A stretch of 64,000 nt of DNA, from NCBI GenBank assembly GCA_028023455.1, contig JAQFVV010006544.1:434001-498000 (forward strand), given 5' to 3'. The notes below the pieces were generated by a model. It was not told the DNA's origin. It made no database searches and saw only the letters and a list, made by a program, of their open reading frames with translations. Made by a program: the position numbers and the translations under genes. Of this stretch, positions 1 to 11,227 are shown in pieces. How positions within the stretch are numbered: position 1 is the stretch's first letter; each line of letters begins with the position of its first letter. This DNA comes from Epiperipatus broadwayi. Lineage: Eukaryota > Onychophora > Udeonychophora > Euonychophora > Peripatidae.

Positions 1-1901
1 GGTATTTTATTGTATTTTCGCTTTGACTTTTTTTTTTGACATCATCATTAATCAGCTTTAAAATTCTTTTATGGCTGACGACTAAAATTATTTTATTTTA
101 TGCTTCTAGAAGAATATTTCTAAAGTAAAATATATACAATATTAAATTATTAGAGGTAGAAAGAAATAAGTGGATTAAATAATTAAGTTTTTAGCAGAAA
201 AATTTCAGTATTTTTTTTTTGAGTTTTTGTTTGAATTTTTTGCAATATCAATATTAATCAACTTTTCAAATTCTGCTTTTATGGCTTATGATGTGCCGGA
301 GAATACTTCTAAAAATATATGTACATGTTTAACAGTAAAGATAAAAAAGGAGAAACAATTAAATCGACAACTAAATTTTATATAATGAGAATATCTGCCA
401 TTAGCATTTATTTTATGTCTTTGTTATGTAAATCTTAATGTAAGATTTTTTTAAATATTCGTTCTATTAGTTATTTGTTACATAAACCTCCTTATACCAG
501 AATTTATTGTATATCTAAATTGTGAAGAAAGCAAGGAAAGAGGAGGTTTTGTATTGATAAAAATGGGAAGGAAAAAGTTAGATATTGTAAGTACTTATAA
601 AATAAATTGAAGAACTTTAAGGAAATTGTTTTTGTTTTTTTTTTGTTTGACGATATTGTTAACAATTGTAGTGTTAATGCTTAGGCTAAAAATGTTTCTA
701 AGAGGTTAGTGGATTTTCAGGAATGAATATCACATGGTAAGCGTGAAATTGTGAGGTAAAAAGAATGTTAGAAAAAATTGCAGGAAGAATAACAATAGTG
801 ATAATAGGTATTAGATTGTTGTACAGACAGAAAAAATAAAATAAGAAAATTGTTGGAAATGATGAATTAGGGTAAATAAAGGAATGAGAAACTTAGAGTT
901 TCTAAGTCTTAATTATTTTTTAGCTCTAGGGACTCATGACAGAAAAATGTAAATTTCTGGATTAGAAAAAATTTTAAATGTAAAAAAACAAATTTCAGTA
1001 TATTAATATGTATAGGCGTAATATGAAAAGTGAATTGTAAAGAAAATTGTTTATTTATTGTATAAAAAATTTCACATTATTCTATAAAATATTTAATTTT
1101 GGATTTCCAATTAAATTTAGTAAATGATCTACCAAAGGTGTTCTATTATTGAGCAAGTAATGCAAGTAGAAGACTAAACAATAAGAAATTAAATTATACA
1201 TATAGTGAATACATTTATTTTTATAAATATAATTAGAAAATAATAATAAAAATTAAAATACATTTATCAAAGTTATTTATTTATACAAGTTTAATTATAA
1301 ATAATCATTATAATTAGTCAACTTTCCATTTAACCATTCTCTTAAGTGAAAGATTAGTCAATAAGAAATTAAATTTCAATATACTGTGATAGTATTTATT
1401 TGCAAAATTATAATTAGAAAAAATTAAATAATTCATTATTACTTATTGAATTTTACTTTTATATTTAAAAGATCTTAGTTGTCAAAAATTTTTCAAATGA
1501 CTTGAGATAGAGAGAGGGAAAAAAAATCCTGGGAATTTCTCAATTAGAAATCTTAGAGAAGAGGAAAGATTAATTTTTTTTTTCTTATGATAAATTGGTT
1601 TTGCATAGAGAAAATCATATTTCTATAATGAATTAACAATTTGTAAAAATCAAGATGCAAATCTTAGTATGTTTGTTCTCCATAATAATTAATAATTGTG
1701 TTTAGGATAAATATATGTTGGCATTAATAAATTTATTAAATTCTAATTAATAATAAAAACTTTATTTAGATTTAATTCATAAATTATTGTAATTTTTTTT
1801 ATTTTTTGCTTTGAAAAGAAAATTTTTGTAAGTGTATCTTTTATAGAAGTATAATATTTTACATAAAAATTTATTAAAAGTATCATTTAAATGATTTGGT
1901 T
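1..1901. other. Intron or upstream flank, no gene recognised
   Basis: AT-rich sequence with homopolymer T runs and many stops in every frame. I recognise no exon, RNA gene or well preserved transposon here. It should be intron of the ubiquilin gene, because the first visible exon (2439) starts in the middle of the protein. Confidence 0.5.
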
Positions 1902-2420
1902 TACTAACTGAAACACAGGCTTGTTATATACCTGTGGCTATATATATGTAATATAGGGTATATGAGCACAGACTTTCACACCACCCACCTCTCTCCACTC
2001 TATCTAATAACACCGATACACCTAAACACATATATGCTGAAAAGATAAATAATCACCAATATACGTATTTCATGCTAAACCAGTCAGTTGGTCCAGACTA
2101 TCATCTTTACACACATATATAGTATAAGTGCTCAGATATATATTAAGATAGACTATCCTCATAGTTTAATGGACAGGCTTCAATCCACTCCTCACTCCAA
2201 CTCTTCAACCGTCCATCCAATTGAAAATCTGATGATGGAATGCCTGAGGTCGAGATTATTGTCACACCCATGTTGACCTAAGGTCAATCTGAACCCCACA
2301 TGTACAGGACATAATCCATTTAATACATATGCAAGGATGGGCAGACATCTCTATAATGTACTAACTGAAACACAGGCTTGTTATATACCTGTGGCTATAT
2401 ATATGTAATATAGGGTATAT
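1902..2420. repeat. 62-bp identical direct repeats flanking a 395-bp segment
   Basis: A 62-bp block occurs at 1902-1963 and again, identical by eye, at 2359-2420. Each copy begins TACTAACTGAAACACAGGCT. The second copy ends only 18 bp before the ubiquilin exon, so it supplies the region where the branch point and pyrimidine tract of the acceptor should lie. The 395 bp between the copies is less AT-rich than its surroundings and matches nothing I recognise. The structure could be a long target-site duplication around an insertion or a partial tandem duplication of the intron end. Confidence 0.75.
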
Positions 2421-2438
2421 CTTTTTTCGTATTTTTAG

Positions 2439-2562
2439 AGTTTACCTGGTGGATATAATGCATTACGGCGAATGTATACCGATATCCAGGAACCTATGAT
2501 GAATGCAGCCCAAGAACAATTGGGAGGAAATCCATTTACAGCTTTGTTGGGGAATAATTCAA
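2439..2562 (+). CDS. UBQLN: Ubiquilin, internal exon ([18 protein letters not shown] segment)
   Basis: Ubiquilin is a cytosolic UBL-UBA shuttle that carries ubiquitinated or aggregation-prone clients to the proteasome and chaperones. This 124-bp exon reads in phase 0 as 41 codons plus one base. It encodes the conserved segment around [16 protein letters not shown], then [20 protein letters not shown], which in animal ubiquilins lies between the second STI1 repeat and the Pro-Asn-Pro-Trp linker. The acceptor is TTTTTAG ending at 2438 and the donor is GTAAGA at 2563. The leftover single base joins two bases of the exon at 33252 to make an Asn codon. No stop or frameshift is visible and the conserved residues are intact, so this looks like a working exon. 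The preceding exons are outside the window. Confidence 0.95.
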
Positions 2563-4005
2563 GTAAGAAACCACAACTAAATTTTTTCTGTAATAATTTC
2601 ATTTTGATGATAGTGTTCAAAATTTATTTGTGAAAGTATTTTAATCATTTATTAGTTATGATGTTTTGTGTATATTCAAGTAATAAATATATATTGCATT
2701 GATGAAAATATGCATATATATTTACATGCACTTAAAATTGATAAATCTTTTTTGTTAGTAATTTAAATGTTAATGGAATTCTATTAGGACATTTTTTTAT
2801 TTTTGTAATTTTATTACTTTAAAAATCTTCACTTATTTAAATTAAAATAATCACTAATAAAAAATTAATTTACATGGAAGAATTAATAAAAAATGGCCAT
2901 TTACTGCAGAGAGATTTAACTAAGCCTAAGAATTACATTATAGTTTTTTTTCTAGACATTATTTGTAGTTAATAAAAAAAAAAAATATGAAGAATGTTCA
3001 ATCATTTTTGCTCATTTTTGAAAGTTTTGTTAGTGAATATCCATGCTTCTTAATATTAATGATGTCACAATAAATCTTGTCTAAGTCAAGACAGAGAGAG
3101 AATATTAATGAATTAAGCAATTTCAGTTATTCATATTTTTCTTTTTTTTTTTTCAGCCATTGATCAGTCTATTGCAATATAAACTATCATGATATCCAAT
3201 TCCTGTAGTCCATATCTTCTCTGCATCACTCCAGTAAGATTCATTATTCATTCGTATTAAAAGTGGTCTCATGTCACTTACAATCTTTTAGGATCCAGTT
3301 TGAAGTTTTATTTATTTATCTTAATGCTTCATCTAACAATATGTCAGTGGTAACTTTTTTTTTATTGATGTATCGTAATCTTAAAATCTATAAATAAGTA
3401 CTGGCAAAATACATTTATTAAAACTTTTTTACATTTCTGAGCAATAAATGGTCTGATTGCAATCACTTATTGTTCTTCTATTTCATAATCTTAAAATCTA
3501 TAAGTAAGCACTGGTGAAATATATTTATTAAAACCTTTGTTTTAAAATACATATCCATATTTTCTGGTAACTCACAACAACTACAGTCTGGATTGTTAAA
3601 TAAATGCTATAAGTGGTATCTCATACTACTACTAAGGAGAATATTTGTTTTGTATAAATATGTCAAATTTGATTTTTTTATTGTAAGCATTATTTACACT
3701 ATATATTAAAATGTTTGTACAAAAGAATTTTAAAAAAATATAGCTATAAAATCACAAAAATAAAGAAATAAAATTACTTTTGCTAAACTGGATTCAATTG
3801 ATTGCTTTTTTATAATCAGTTATTTTAATGAAATAAATGTGGTTTTTTATTATTGTTTACCATTAGTTATAACTAGTTCTATAATATTTATTTAAAAAAT
3901 AGAAAAGGAAAAGAAGTTATTTGAAAAAGAGGAAATACTATTTATAGCCATGCAGACCACAAGCAGTATTAGATATTGCTAAATCAGAAATGGAAGGCAT
4001 AAAAT
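2563..4005. other. Ubiquilin intron, no gene; weak RTE-like tandem
   Basis: Intron sequence. Around 3377-3550 a block of about 110 bp is present twice, with anchors at 3380 and 3490. It resembles the degenerate C-terminal region of the RTE element found at 7370-7430 on the same strand. Nothing else is recognised. Confidence 0.4.
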
Positions 4006-4598
4006 TTAACTACTTCAGCTTCAAGCCGCCATATTGAACTTTTTAAAATACTGGCCTGAGACACAATTTTTATAATAACTTCAGTTTTAATTATGTTAGA
4101 GCAAAAACAATTACATTGCTAGAAACTAGAAAAATTAAGGAAAACAATAAGCATAAAATAAATAGTGATAACTATATAAAAAATAAGGAAAAAAAGAAAT
4201 TTTCACATCTGAAATAATTATTATTTTATTGTTTGTTCATAATTTGGAAATTAACATTAACTAAAATTCAAAATACATCTTGAGTGATAATTTCTTTCTA
4301 TTCCTTACAAAATTATCTTTCTAAACATGTATAATATGTCTTACCTGAGATAATCCACAGCTTCACGATCTCCAAAAGAAGTCGGATATGACTTCTTCAT
4401 TTTTATCTTGTACCCCAAATGTTCTAACTGTCAAAGGCGTCTATAAAGAAAAAGATTCATCCTAATAAAAGATACAAAAGAAATCATCATAGCAATTGGC
4501 TTCTTGTCTGTCTAATACTAGAAATTGTAGGCTAGTTTCTATATCACTGATAAAATGAGTTTCATCTCTTCATTTTATATTTTTTTGTGTGTGTACAA

Positions 4599-4690
4599 TA
4601 GTGATGTTTATATTCTTTGTGGTCACCAGTGATGTTTATATTCTTTATGCACTGCACAAGTGATGTTTATATTCTTTATGTACAGAAGTA
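4599..4690 (+). repeat. Three short tandem copies (about 30 bp)
   Basis: The motif AGTGATGTTTATATTCTTT occurs three times in a row, spaced by about 28 to 36 bp. It lies inside the first piggyBac derivative; the related copy near 29320 has a single degenerate version. Confidence 0.7.
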
Positions 4691-4913
4691 ATGCTATCTT
4701 CTTGTATTTATTGTACCACAGATATAATTTATTTGCATATAGTCTATGGACTTGAAAATAATGTTATGAAACATATAGCAAAAGCAAAGCATGATCAAGC
4801 ATAAACATAAACAAGTTTCAGAATTGAATTATATGTTTGAGTATGCATGTTTGTATACATTGATTATTAGTTTTATAACCCATTGCTTGTAAACCATATT
4901 ATATAAACATAAT

Positions 4914-4951
4914 TAATGATTTTCAAAAAGTATACTTTTTGAAAATCATTA
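4914..4951. repeat. 38-bp perfect loopless palindrome
   Basis: The 19 bases at 4914-4932 are exactly complementary in reverse to 4933-4951. The axis is at TATA (4931-4934). It sits within the piggyBac derivative and has no spacer. Confidence 0.9.
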
Positions 4952-5676
4952 TTTTTATAAAAATAAGAGGATTAGTGTAGATAGAACTTTAGATAATTAC
5001 GCTATGAATTATATACTAATAAGTTAATTACGATATGAATTCTATACGAGTAAATCTATAATTACAAATTAAATCACACTAATGTTTTGATAAATATGAA
5101 TTCTATGTGAGCATAAATAAATGTATTACAAACTACCTTTAGAAAATTATGATAAATATGAATTCTATACGAGCATAAATATATAATTACACACACCAAT
5201 TTTTCATGAGCATAAATAAATAAATATATAACTACAAATTAGCACACACTAATTACAAACTAAAATTAATAAAAAATATATTTTTTCAAAAAATTTAAAA
5301 AAAAAATTAAAAACTTTTACTTACAAATAATTACGTTGTTTGTCTGGTGTAGGCCTTGTTTGTGAATAATACCGGAGAAAATTTCACTTCCAGCCCGTAA
5401 AACATTTTATGTCTTTTATCGTTTCATGATAAGTACAAAAATTACCAAAAAAAAAATAAATACTGTGGTTGATTAAAAAATTCGCCAAAAATCCAAATTT
5501 CAACAGATTTTTTTGAAATAAAGATCGTTTGAAAGCTAACCTATAGAGCTATAAAACGGCCATATTTTTTTTGACATCATGATTATACTTTTTACGTCAG
5601 CAAAGAAAGAAAATAACACGTCATCAAATGAGCACCCGCAGCGCATAAAGTAAGCCAACAATGCTGAAATGGTTAA

Positions 5677-6104
5677 ACTATGAGTTTAATTTAAAGTAAT
5701 TTGCGAGTTTGCAAAATAGAAACTTACTTAATTCTTCGTTATTACGACTGCATAATGCACTCAAGCAATTTCAAGATATAAACATACGTTTTCATCGTAA
5801 TATTAACGGAAATTATGCAGTCTACGCATGCGCTTTTTACACCCGTTTTCATCTTCTACTTTCCATAAATGTAAGTTTTATTTTTCTATGATAAAAAATA
5901 AAAATTTTATGATAATTTTTGTGATCAAGTAAATTGAATTTTTTTGTCTTTTTCCCATTTTTTGTTTTTTGATAATTACTGGAAAAGTTTTCACCCTGAA
6001 TATCGTTAAAAAGTTTTACTTTTTCCGATATATTTTGAAGATAACATTATGCAAGGCCCAATGGTAAATTTATTTTTCTATATTTTTTAATAATTATTTT
6101 TATA
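5677..6104. other. Intron, no feature recognised
   Basis: AT-rich spacer between the TTAA of the first piggyBac derivative and the target duplication of the 10.6-kb TIR element. Short open frames here show no conserved motif. Confidence 0.4.
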
Positions 6105-6139
6105 TATGTTTTGGTACTTTAACCTGACCTGCTATGTGG

Positions 6140-6391
6140 CCGCTAGAGGCGCTGTTTCTGTGTTTTCACACAACATACAGGGTAGGGGCCTCGAAATCAG
6201 ATGACGCTTTTTCCTGCCGCTAGGTGGCGCTGTTCACCATGCGTACATCTTGGAACCTTCCACAAGCTAGCCAGCAGCTTACATCGTCTGCTAACAAGAA
6301 CCTAGGTGGCGCTGATTGCCGTAAACACATCTAGCTTATGTGTCGTCTGCTATCAGAAACTACCAAGATTCTAGCCCACTACGCGGCGCTG
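6140..6391 (+). promoter_or_regulatory. Cluster of four CTCF-like motifs, left arm, forward
   Basis: Four GC-rich motifs stand out in AT-rich DNA: CCGCTAGAGGCGCTG at 6140, CCGCTAGGTGGCGCTG at 6217, CCTAGGTGGCGCTG at 6301 and CCCACTACGCGGCGCTG at 6375. They resemble the bilaterian CTCF core (AGGTGGCGC in flies, CCACTAGGGGGCGC in vertebrates). Binding is not shown by the sequence. The motif could instead be a repeat used by the element's own transposase. Confidence 0.4.
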
Positions 6392-7289
6392 TTTCTCCAC
6401 TTTACACACAGTAAAAACAGCAACCTCTAAATGCCTCATTGCTAACATTTATGAACATAGTACTTAAAACATTCAGGGCCTATAACGTACAGGGGTGAAT
6501 AATTTATAAAGTCATAACTATTTAAATATACGGTCAAACGTAATAATTTTACATTCTATTTCACCATTTCATGAATCGATGTATTTTTAAAGTATGACTT
6601 TGTAAAAAGTGATCTGTTTTTTTAATTATTTACTCTAAAAGTGTTTTTTTTTTTTTTTTTGTAAATAAAACAAAACGTAATTTTCGGTCTGTGTTTTTTT
6701 TTTTTTTTAAAAAGCTAATTTTTTTTTTCCTACGGCAGTATATCGTTCAAAAATGTATTATTTTAAAAGATTATTGTTTGTAAAACTTTTTTTTTTACAC
6801 TTTCAATTAATATTTTCAATAAATTTTAAAGTAATATAAATTATATTTCGGTTTATAGATTACTATTTTGAAAAATAAAGTGTTATTTGCGTGCTGGGTA
6901 TACCGTGTGCTTGTTACTCGCAAGCAATAATTCGAAGATCTGTTTATCAAAACTTCCTCTCACAATAATATTAAAGGCATAAATATTTATTGAAATTGTA
7001 TTTAAAATTTTAGAATCATTTTAATAACTAAAAATGTCATATACTCACAAGGAAATTTCAAAATAATAGGTTTAATAAGTACCGTATGAGAAAAGTAAGA
7101 TATTATACAGAGTCAGAAAAAAAAAAAAAAGATTTAGAGCAAAATATATATACATTTAATATCTTTATTGATGGTTGGAATTTAAAAAGTTTCTTTCAAA
7201 ACTGATGCTCGTGTTAGTCCTCACTGATGCTCGTGTTAGTCCTCATAAATAATTTGGAAGACATTGCCTGTCAAAATTGGATGATCATT

Positions 7290-10200
7290 GAAAATTATAT
7301 ATGGTCTTAATAGCCTAAAATTCAGAAGCCTGATAGTACTGTCTTTGCCAGTGCACTGTTTCTTTCTTTCATTATTGATACATAAGTAAGAACAGGTAAA
7401 ACACATTTATTAAAAATCTTCCTTTACAGACACGTAGATATATTTCCTTTTAGTATCAAGTTATTTCTATTAAAAGCACTCCAAGTTTAGTCCTATGATT
7501 AATTTCATCTATTATGTTTCCATCTGTATTAATAATATGACCAAGGTGTTTGTAACTGTTAACTTCTTCTAACTCATCATAATCAATCTTTATTTTCATA
7601 TTTTGAGCAAACACATAGGTATATTTCCTTTTAGTATCAAGTTATTTCTACCAAAAGCACTCCAACCAAGTTTAATTCTATGATTAATTTCATCCATTAT
7701 GTTTCCATCTGTATTAATAATCTGACCAAGGTGTTTGTAACTGTTAACTTCTTCTAACTCATCATAATCAATCTTTATTTTCATATTTTGAGCAAACACA
7801 TAGGTATATTTCCTTTTAGTATCAAGTTATTTCTACCAAAAGCACTCCAACCAAGTTTAATTCTATGATTAATTTCATCCATTATGTTTCCATCTGTATT
7901 AATAATCTGACCAAGGTGTTTGTAACTGTTAACTTCTTCTAACTCATCATAATCAATCTTTATTTTCATATTTTGAGCAAACACATAGGTATATTTCCTT
8001 TTAGTATCAAGTTATTTCTACCAAAAGCACTCCAACCAAGTTTAATTCTATGATTAATTTCATCCATTATGTTTCCATCTGTATTAATAATCTGACCAAG
8101 GTGTTTGTAACTGTTAACTTCTTCTAACTCATCATAATCAATCTTTATTTTCATATTTTGAGAAAATCCATTAAACATTACTTTAGTCTTTTAACATTTA
8201 TCTTTAGTCCTACTTTCATCTGATAACTCCTGCAACATTTCCTGCAGCTCTGAAGCATAAGTTGCAAAAACAACTACATCATCTGCAAAATCTAAATGAC
8301 TTAAATAATCTCCATTTACTTTCACTCCTTTAGCTTCCCATTTTAATCCACAAAATATTTCTTGCAGCACTGCTGTAAAAAGTTTTGGAGATATGGAGTC
8401 ACCCTGTCTTACACTCTTCTCAATGTTGACTTTCCCAGTATCATTATCTAATCTAATTGTTGCTGTTGCATTTTTATAAATATTCTTTAAAATTTGACAA
8501 TATCTTGGGTCTATACCTTGATGATTCAATGCTTTAATCACTGAAGAAAAGTTTATAGATTCAAATGCCTTTTCATAGTCTACAAATCCAAAACATAATG
8601 GCAACTCATATTCATTTGTCCTTTCTATAACTTCTCTCATTACCTGGATATGATCTCCTGTACTAAAACCACTTTAAATCCAGCTTGTTCTCTTGGTTGG
8701 GGGAAATCCAATGTTCTCTGTAGACGAGTTGTAACTATCCTGGTAAAAAATTTGTAAGTAACTGATAAAAGGCTGATAGGTCTGTAATTTCTAATATCCT
8801 CTTTATCACCTTTTTTAAATATTAATATTAATACTGCATTCTTCCAATCATCTGGTACATCTTTATCATTTAGACATTTGGTATATAACATTGCTAAAAA
8901 AAATTCTATTTTTTCCCTGCTTCTTTAAATATATCAATTATAATTCTACTATTATCTGGAATCTTTTCTTTCTTCATATATTTAATTGCATGTCTCACTT
9001 CTTCATTTAAAATTCTGGGTAATTCAGAAGATGTCATAGATATAGGAGATATTTGTTCTTTATTACTATATAATTCTTTATAAAAGTCTTCTATCCATTT
9101 TATGATGTCATCTCTCTTTTTAGTAATAATTCCAGCTTTTTTTTATATTGCAGATATGAATTTCCTACCAATACCAAAATGTTGTTTTACACTTTTGAGA
9201 CTTTCATCTTCTGCTGCTTTCCTTGCTAGTTCACAGTTATACTTTCTTATATCATTTTCAAATTTTTTCTGCATCATTTTACAAAATTTGAGATATTCAA
9301 TTCTTTTTAACGCATCATTTTTGTATATCTTCATATTCCTTCTTTTCTTCATAAATTCTCTATTCTCAGTATAAATTTTATTGATCAAGTGCTGTTGCAG
9401 TTTTTAAAAGTATATCAGTTGTTTTCATATTAATTTCATTCAAATCTGAATCATGTTCAAAATCTACTAATACTTGAAACCTATTTGTAAGTTTTAATTT
9501 AAATTCATTAGAATGTTTCTGAAAATTAGGAATATCAACTGTAAATATTGTTTTTCTTAATAATTTTTGTCTCTCTAGTTTTGCATTAACATGTATTTCA
9601 CATCTTACTAACCGATGATCACTTCCTCTGTTAAATTTATTAAGAACATTACAATCTTGAAATATGTATTTTCTGTTAGTCAAAATATAACCCAATTCTG
9701 CTGTACTTTCATTTGGATGCTTCGATGTCCATTTCCTTTTAACATTTTTCTGAAAATAATTCACAATATAAAGTTTTCCTTTCCCTGCATACTCCACAAG
9801 TCTCTGTCATCTCTCATTTCTATTACCATAACCAAAATTACCGCTAGCGCTTTCATCTTTCATTTGTTTACCAATTCTAGCATTAAAGTCTCCCATAACA
9901 ATTTTAAAATGTTGTTAACTCTGATCAAAAGCCTTTTGTGCATCCATATAAAAATCTTCTACTACTTCATCACTTTGAGAACTTGTTGGGGCATAAACCT
10001 GAATTATCTGCATTTGGTATCTGCTATTAAGTTGTATAACTAATCTTGCCACTCTGTCCGATACACCATCAATCTCCACAATGTTGTTCTTCCACTTTTT
10101 ATTTATAATGAATACTACTCCACTTGTATTTCCAATATTTGTGCCTTTATAATAGAGTACATGTTCACTTTTTAAAACAATTGTCTCTTCGCCTTTTCTT

Positions 10201-10302
10201 CTAACTTCACAAAGTCCAATAATATCCCATTTAATATAAGACAGTTTTTCTTCTAACTCTTGCAATCTTTCTTCACTTGAAAGTGATCTGTTGTAAGTAC
10301 CT
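7290..10302 (-). pseudogene. RTE/BovB-type LINE polyprotein (APE endonuclease + reverse transcriptase), decayed
   Basis: This encodes an endonuclease-reverse transcriptase of the RTE clade, the type often annotated as craniofacial development protein 2-like. Reading leftward, it starts near 10302 with GTYNRSLSSEERLQELEEKL. The APE endonuclease follows, with IIGLCEVRR, QVYAPTS, GDFNARIG (about 9870-9897) and SDHRLV (about 9610-9627). Next come the linker (9388-9143) and the RT: NYRPISLLS (8891-8640), motif A FVDYEKAF (about 8567-8590), motif B VRQGDSISP, and motif C FADD (about 8278-8297). The thumb is duplicated four times in tandem. Sequence after VLPVLTY is missing, so the 3' end is truncated near 7290. 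The copy is broken by stops or frameshifts near 9914, 9800, 9380, 9140, 8900 and 8640, so it cannot make an intact protein. The catalytic motifs remain readable, so it is a relatively young relic. Confidence 0.9.
7429..8165 (-). repeat. Four tandem 185-bp copies of the RTE C-terminal segment
   Basis: A unit of about 185 bp starts at about 7429, 7611, 7796 and 7981. The middle copies look identical, and the outermost (7429) is diverged and 182 bp long. Each encodes the same stretch (KIDYDELEEVNSYKHLGQII and following residues) of the RTE polyprotein. Because 185 is not a multiple of three, the reading frame breaks at each repeat. The matching right arm has only two copies. Confidence 0.9.
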
Positions 10303-11127
10303 AAATAAAAAAGGCATCATCAAATGGCAGCCTGTGTCCACAATCAGGGGTTCTGAGCAGCCTCTGCCTTCGGCCACCAACTGCTGCCTTGGTGACTTTA
10401 CAATCTCCCGGGAATAAGGGCCATGATTTATTTTTGTCTGTCATAATTGTATATATTTTGGAAAAAGATTATCATTTACACAAGCATTCATTCTGCCTTA
10501 TCAGGCAACTGAGAAGAAAGTCCATGGTGTTTTTTGATCTTAATCTCAGAGTTAAAAATCCAATAACCTCGTCGTACTGGCTAATGTGTTGGTGAGCAAC
10601 CCATCCATGTTTATATACTATATGAATAATCATATAGTAATAATAGCTGCAATGACAAGAACATATGGAGTGGACATTAAGAATTTGCCTTGATCAGTTT
10701 CTTTAAGGCCTCCAAGAGGAAGCAAAGGGTTTCCTTTCAATTAATAGGATGACAAGAAATTTGTAACCTTCTGAGTGAAGACAATTTCTTGCATTAAATC
10801 AAATCTTAATGATTAATCAAAGTAAATTATAGTTTATTAGTTGATATTGTGAAATTGGTAAATATTTAAGTGTCTCTGTTGGGTGATATATATTAAAATT
10901 TGTCTATTTAGAAATTCATTTATAGATTCATTAAACCACCTAACTACTCACAAACATTATATTAGAAAATCTGTAGAGATTCTAACCAGTAAATAAATTC
11001 TAGTATATTTATTATCTCCTTTATGTTTGCCACTGTTTTCTGTTTGATCACAACCCCATAAGTTAATAATTGTTGAAATCTACAGGAAAATGCTATAATA
11101 CATCATAATGACAATTCTAGAGATATC
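10303..11127. other. Unique spacer between the inverted arms
   Basis: Positions 10303 to about 10450 look like the 5' leader of the RTE element (a GC-richer stretch with CAGCCTCTGCC and CTCCCGGGA). From about 10450 to 11127 the sequence is AT-rich, has no counterpart in the other arm and no recognised gene. Confidence 0.45.
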
Positions 11128-11227
11128 ATTCAGGTATAGATCCAAGATATTGTCATATTTTAAAGAATATTTATAAAAATGCAACAGCAACAATTAGATT
11201 AGATAATGATACTGGGAAAGTCAATAT
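11128..11227 (+). pseudogene. RTE reverse transcriptase fragment, right arm, part 1
   Basis: This 100-bp block is the reverse complement of the left-arm RT around 8440-8530 (GTATAGATCCAAGATATTGT onward to GGGAAAGTCAA). It stops at the PLE insertion and resumes at 14817. The 5' side has no further RT homology, so the right-arm copy is truncated here. Confidence 0.85.

Larger units (their letters stand above)
4010..5672 (-). mobile_element. Non-autonomous piggyBac-type element, copy 1
   Basis: The element is bounded by TTAA at 4006-4009 and at 5673-5676, the target duplication of the piggyBac superfamily. Its ends read CTACTTCAGC at the left and, inverted, CCATTTCAGC at the right. The block at about 4370-4560 aligns by eye with the minus-strand transposase relic near 40570-40640 (the region encoding WMDEKPM). 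The transposase itself is unreadable. It shares gross structure with the copy at 28772-30418 in the same orientation, so both derive from a common internally deleted parent. Confidence 0.75.

Noticed and set aside
2230-2270. CTGATGATGGAATGCC stretch resembling a hammerhead core
   Set aside because: No GAAA follows at the needed spacing and flanking helices do not pair, unlike the copies at 49472 and 54097.
2435-2620. Minus-strand frame over the first ubiquilin exon
   Set aside because: Antisense shadow of the conserved exon; no own motif.
9102-10043. Open frames on the + strand at 9102-9374 and 9615-10043
   Set aside because: They lie opposite the RTE polyprotein and are hydrophobic antisense shadows of it.
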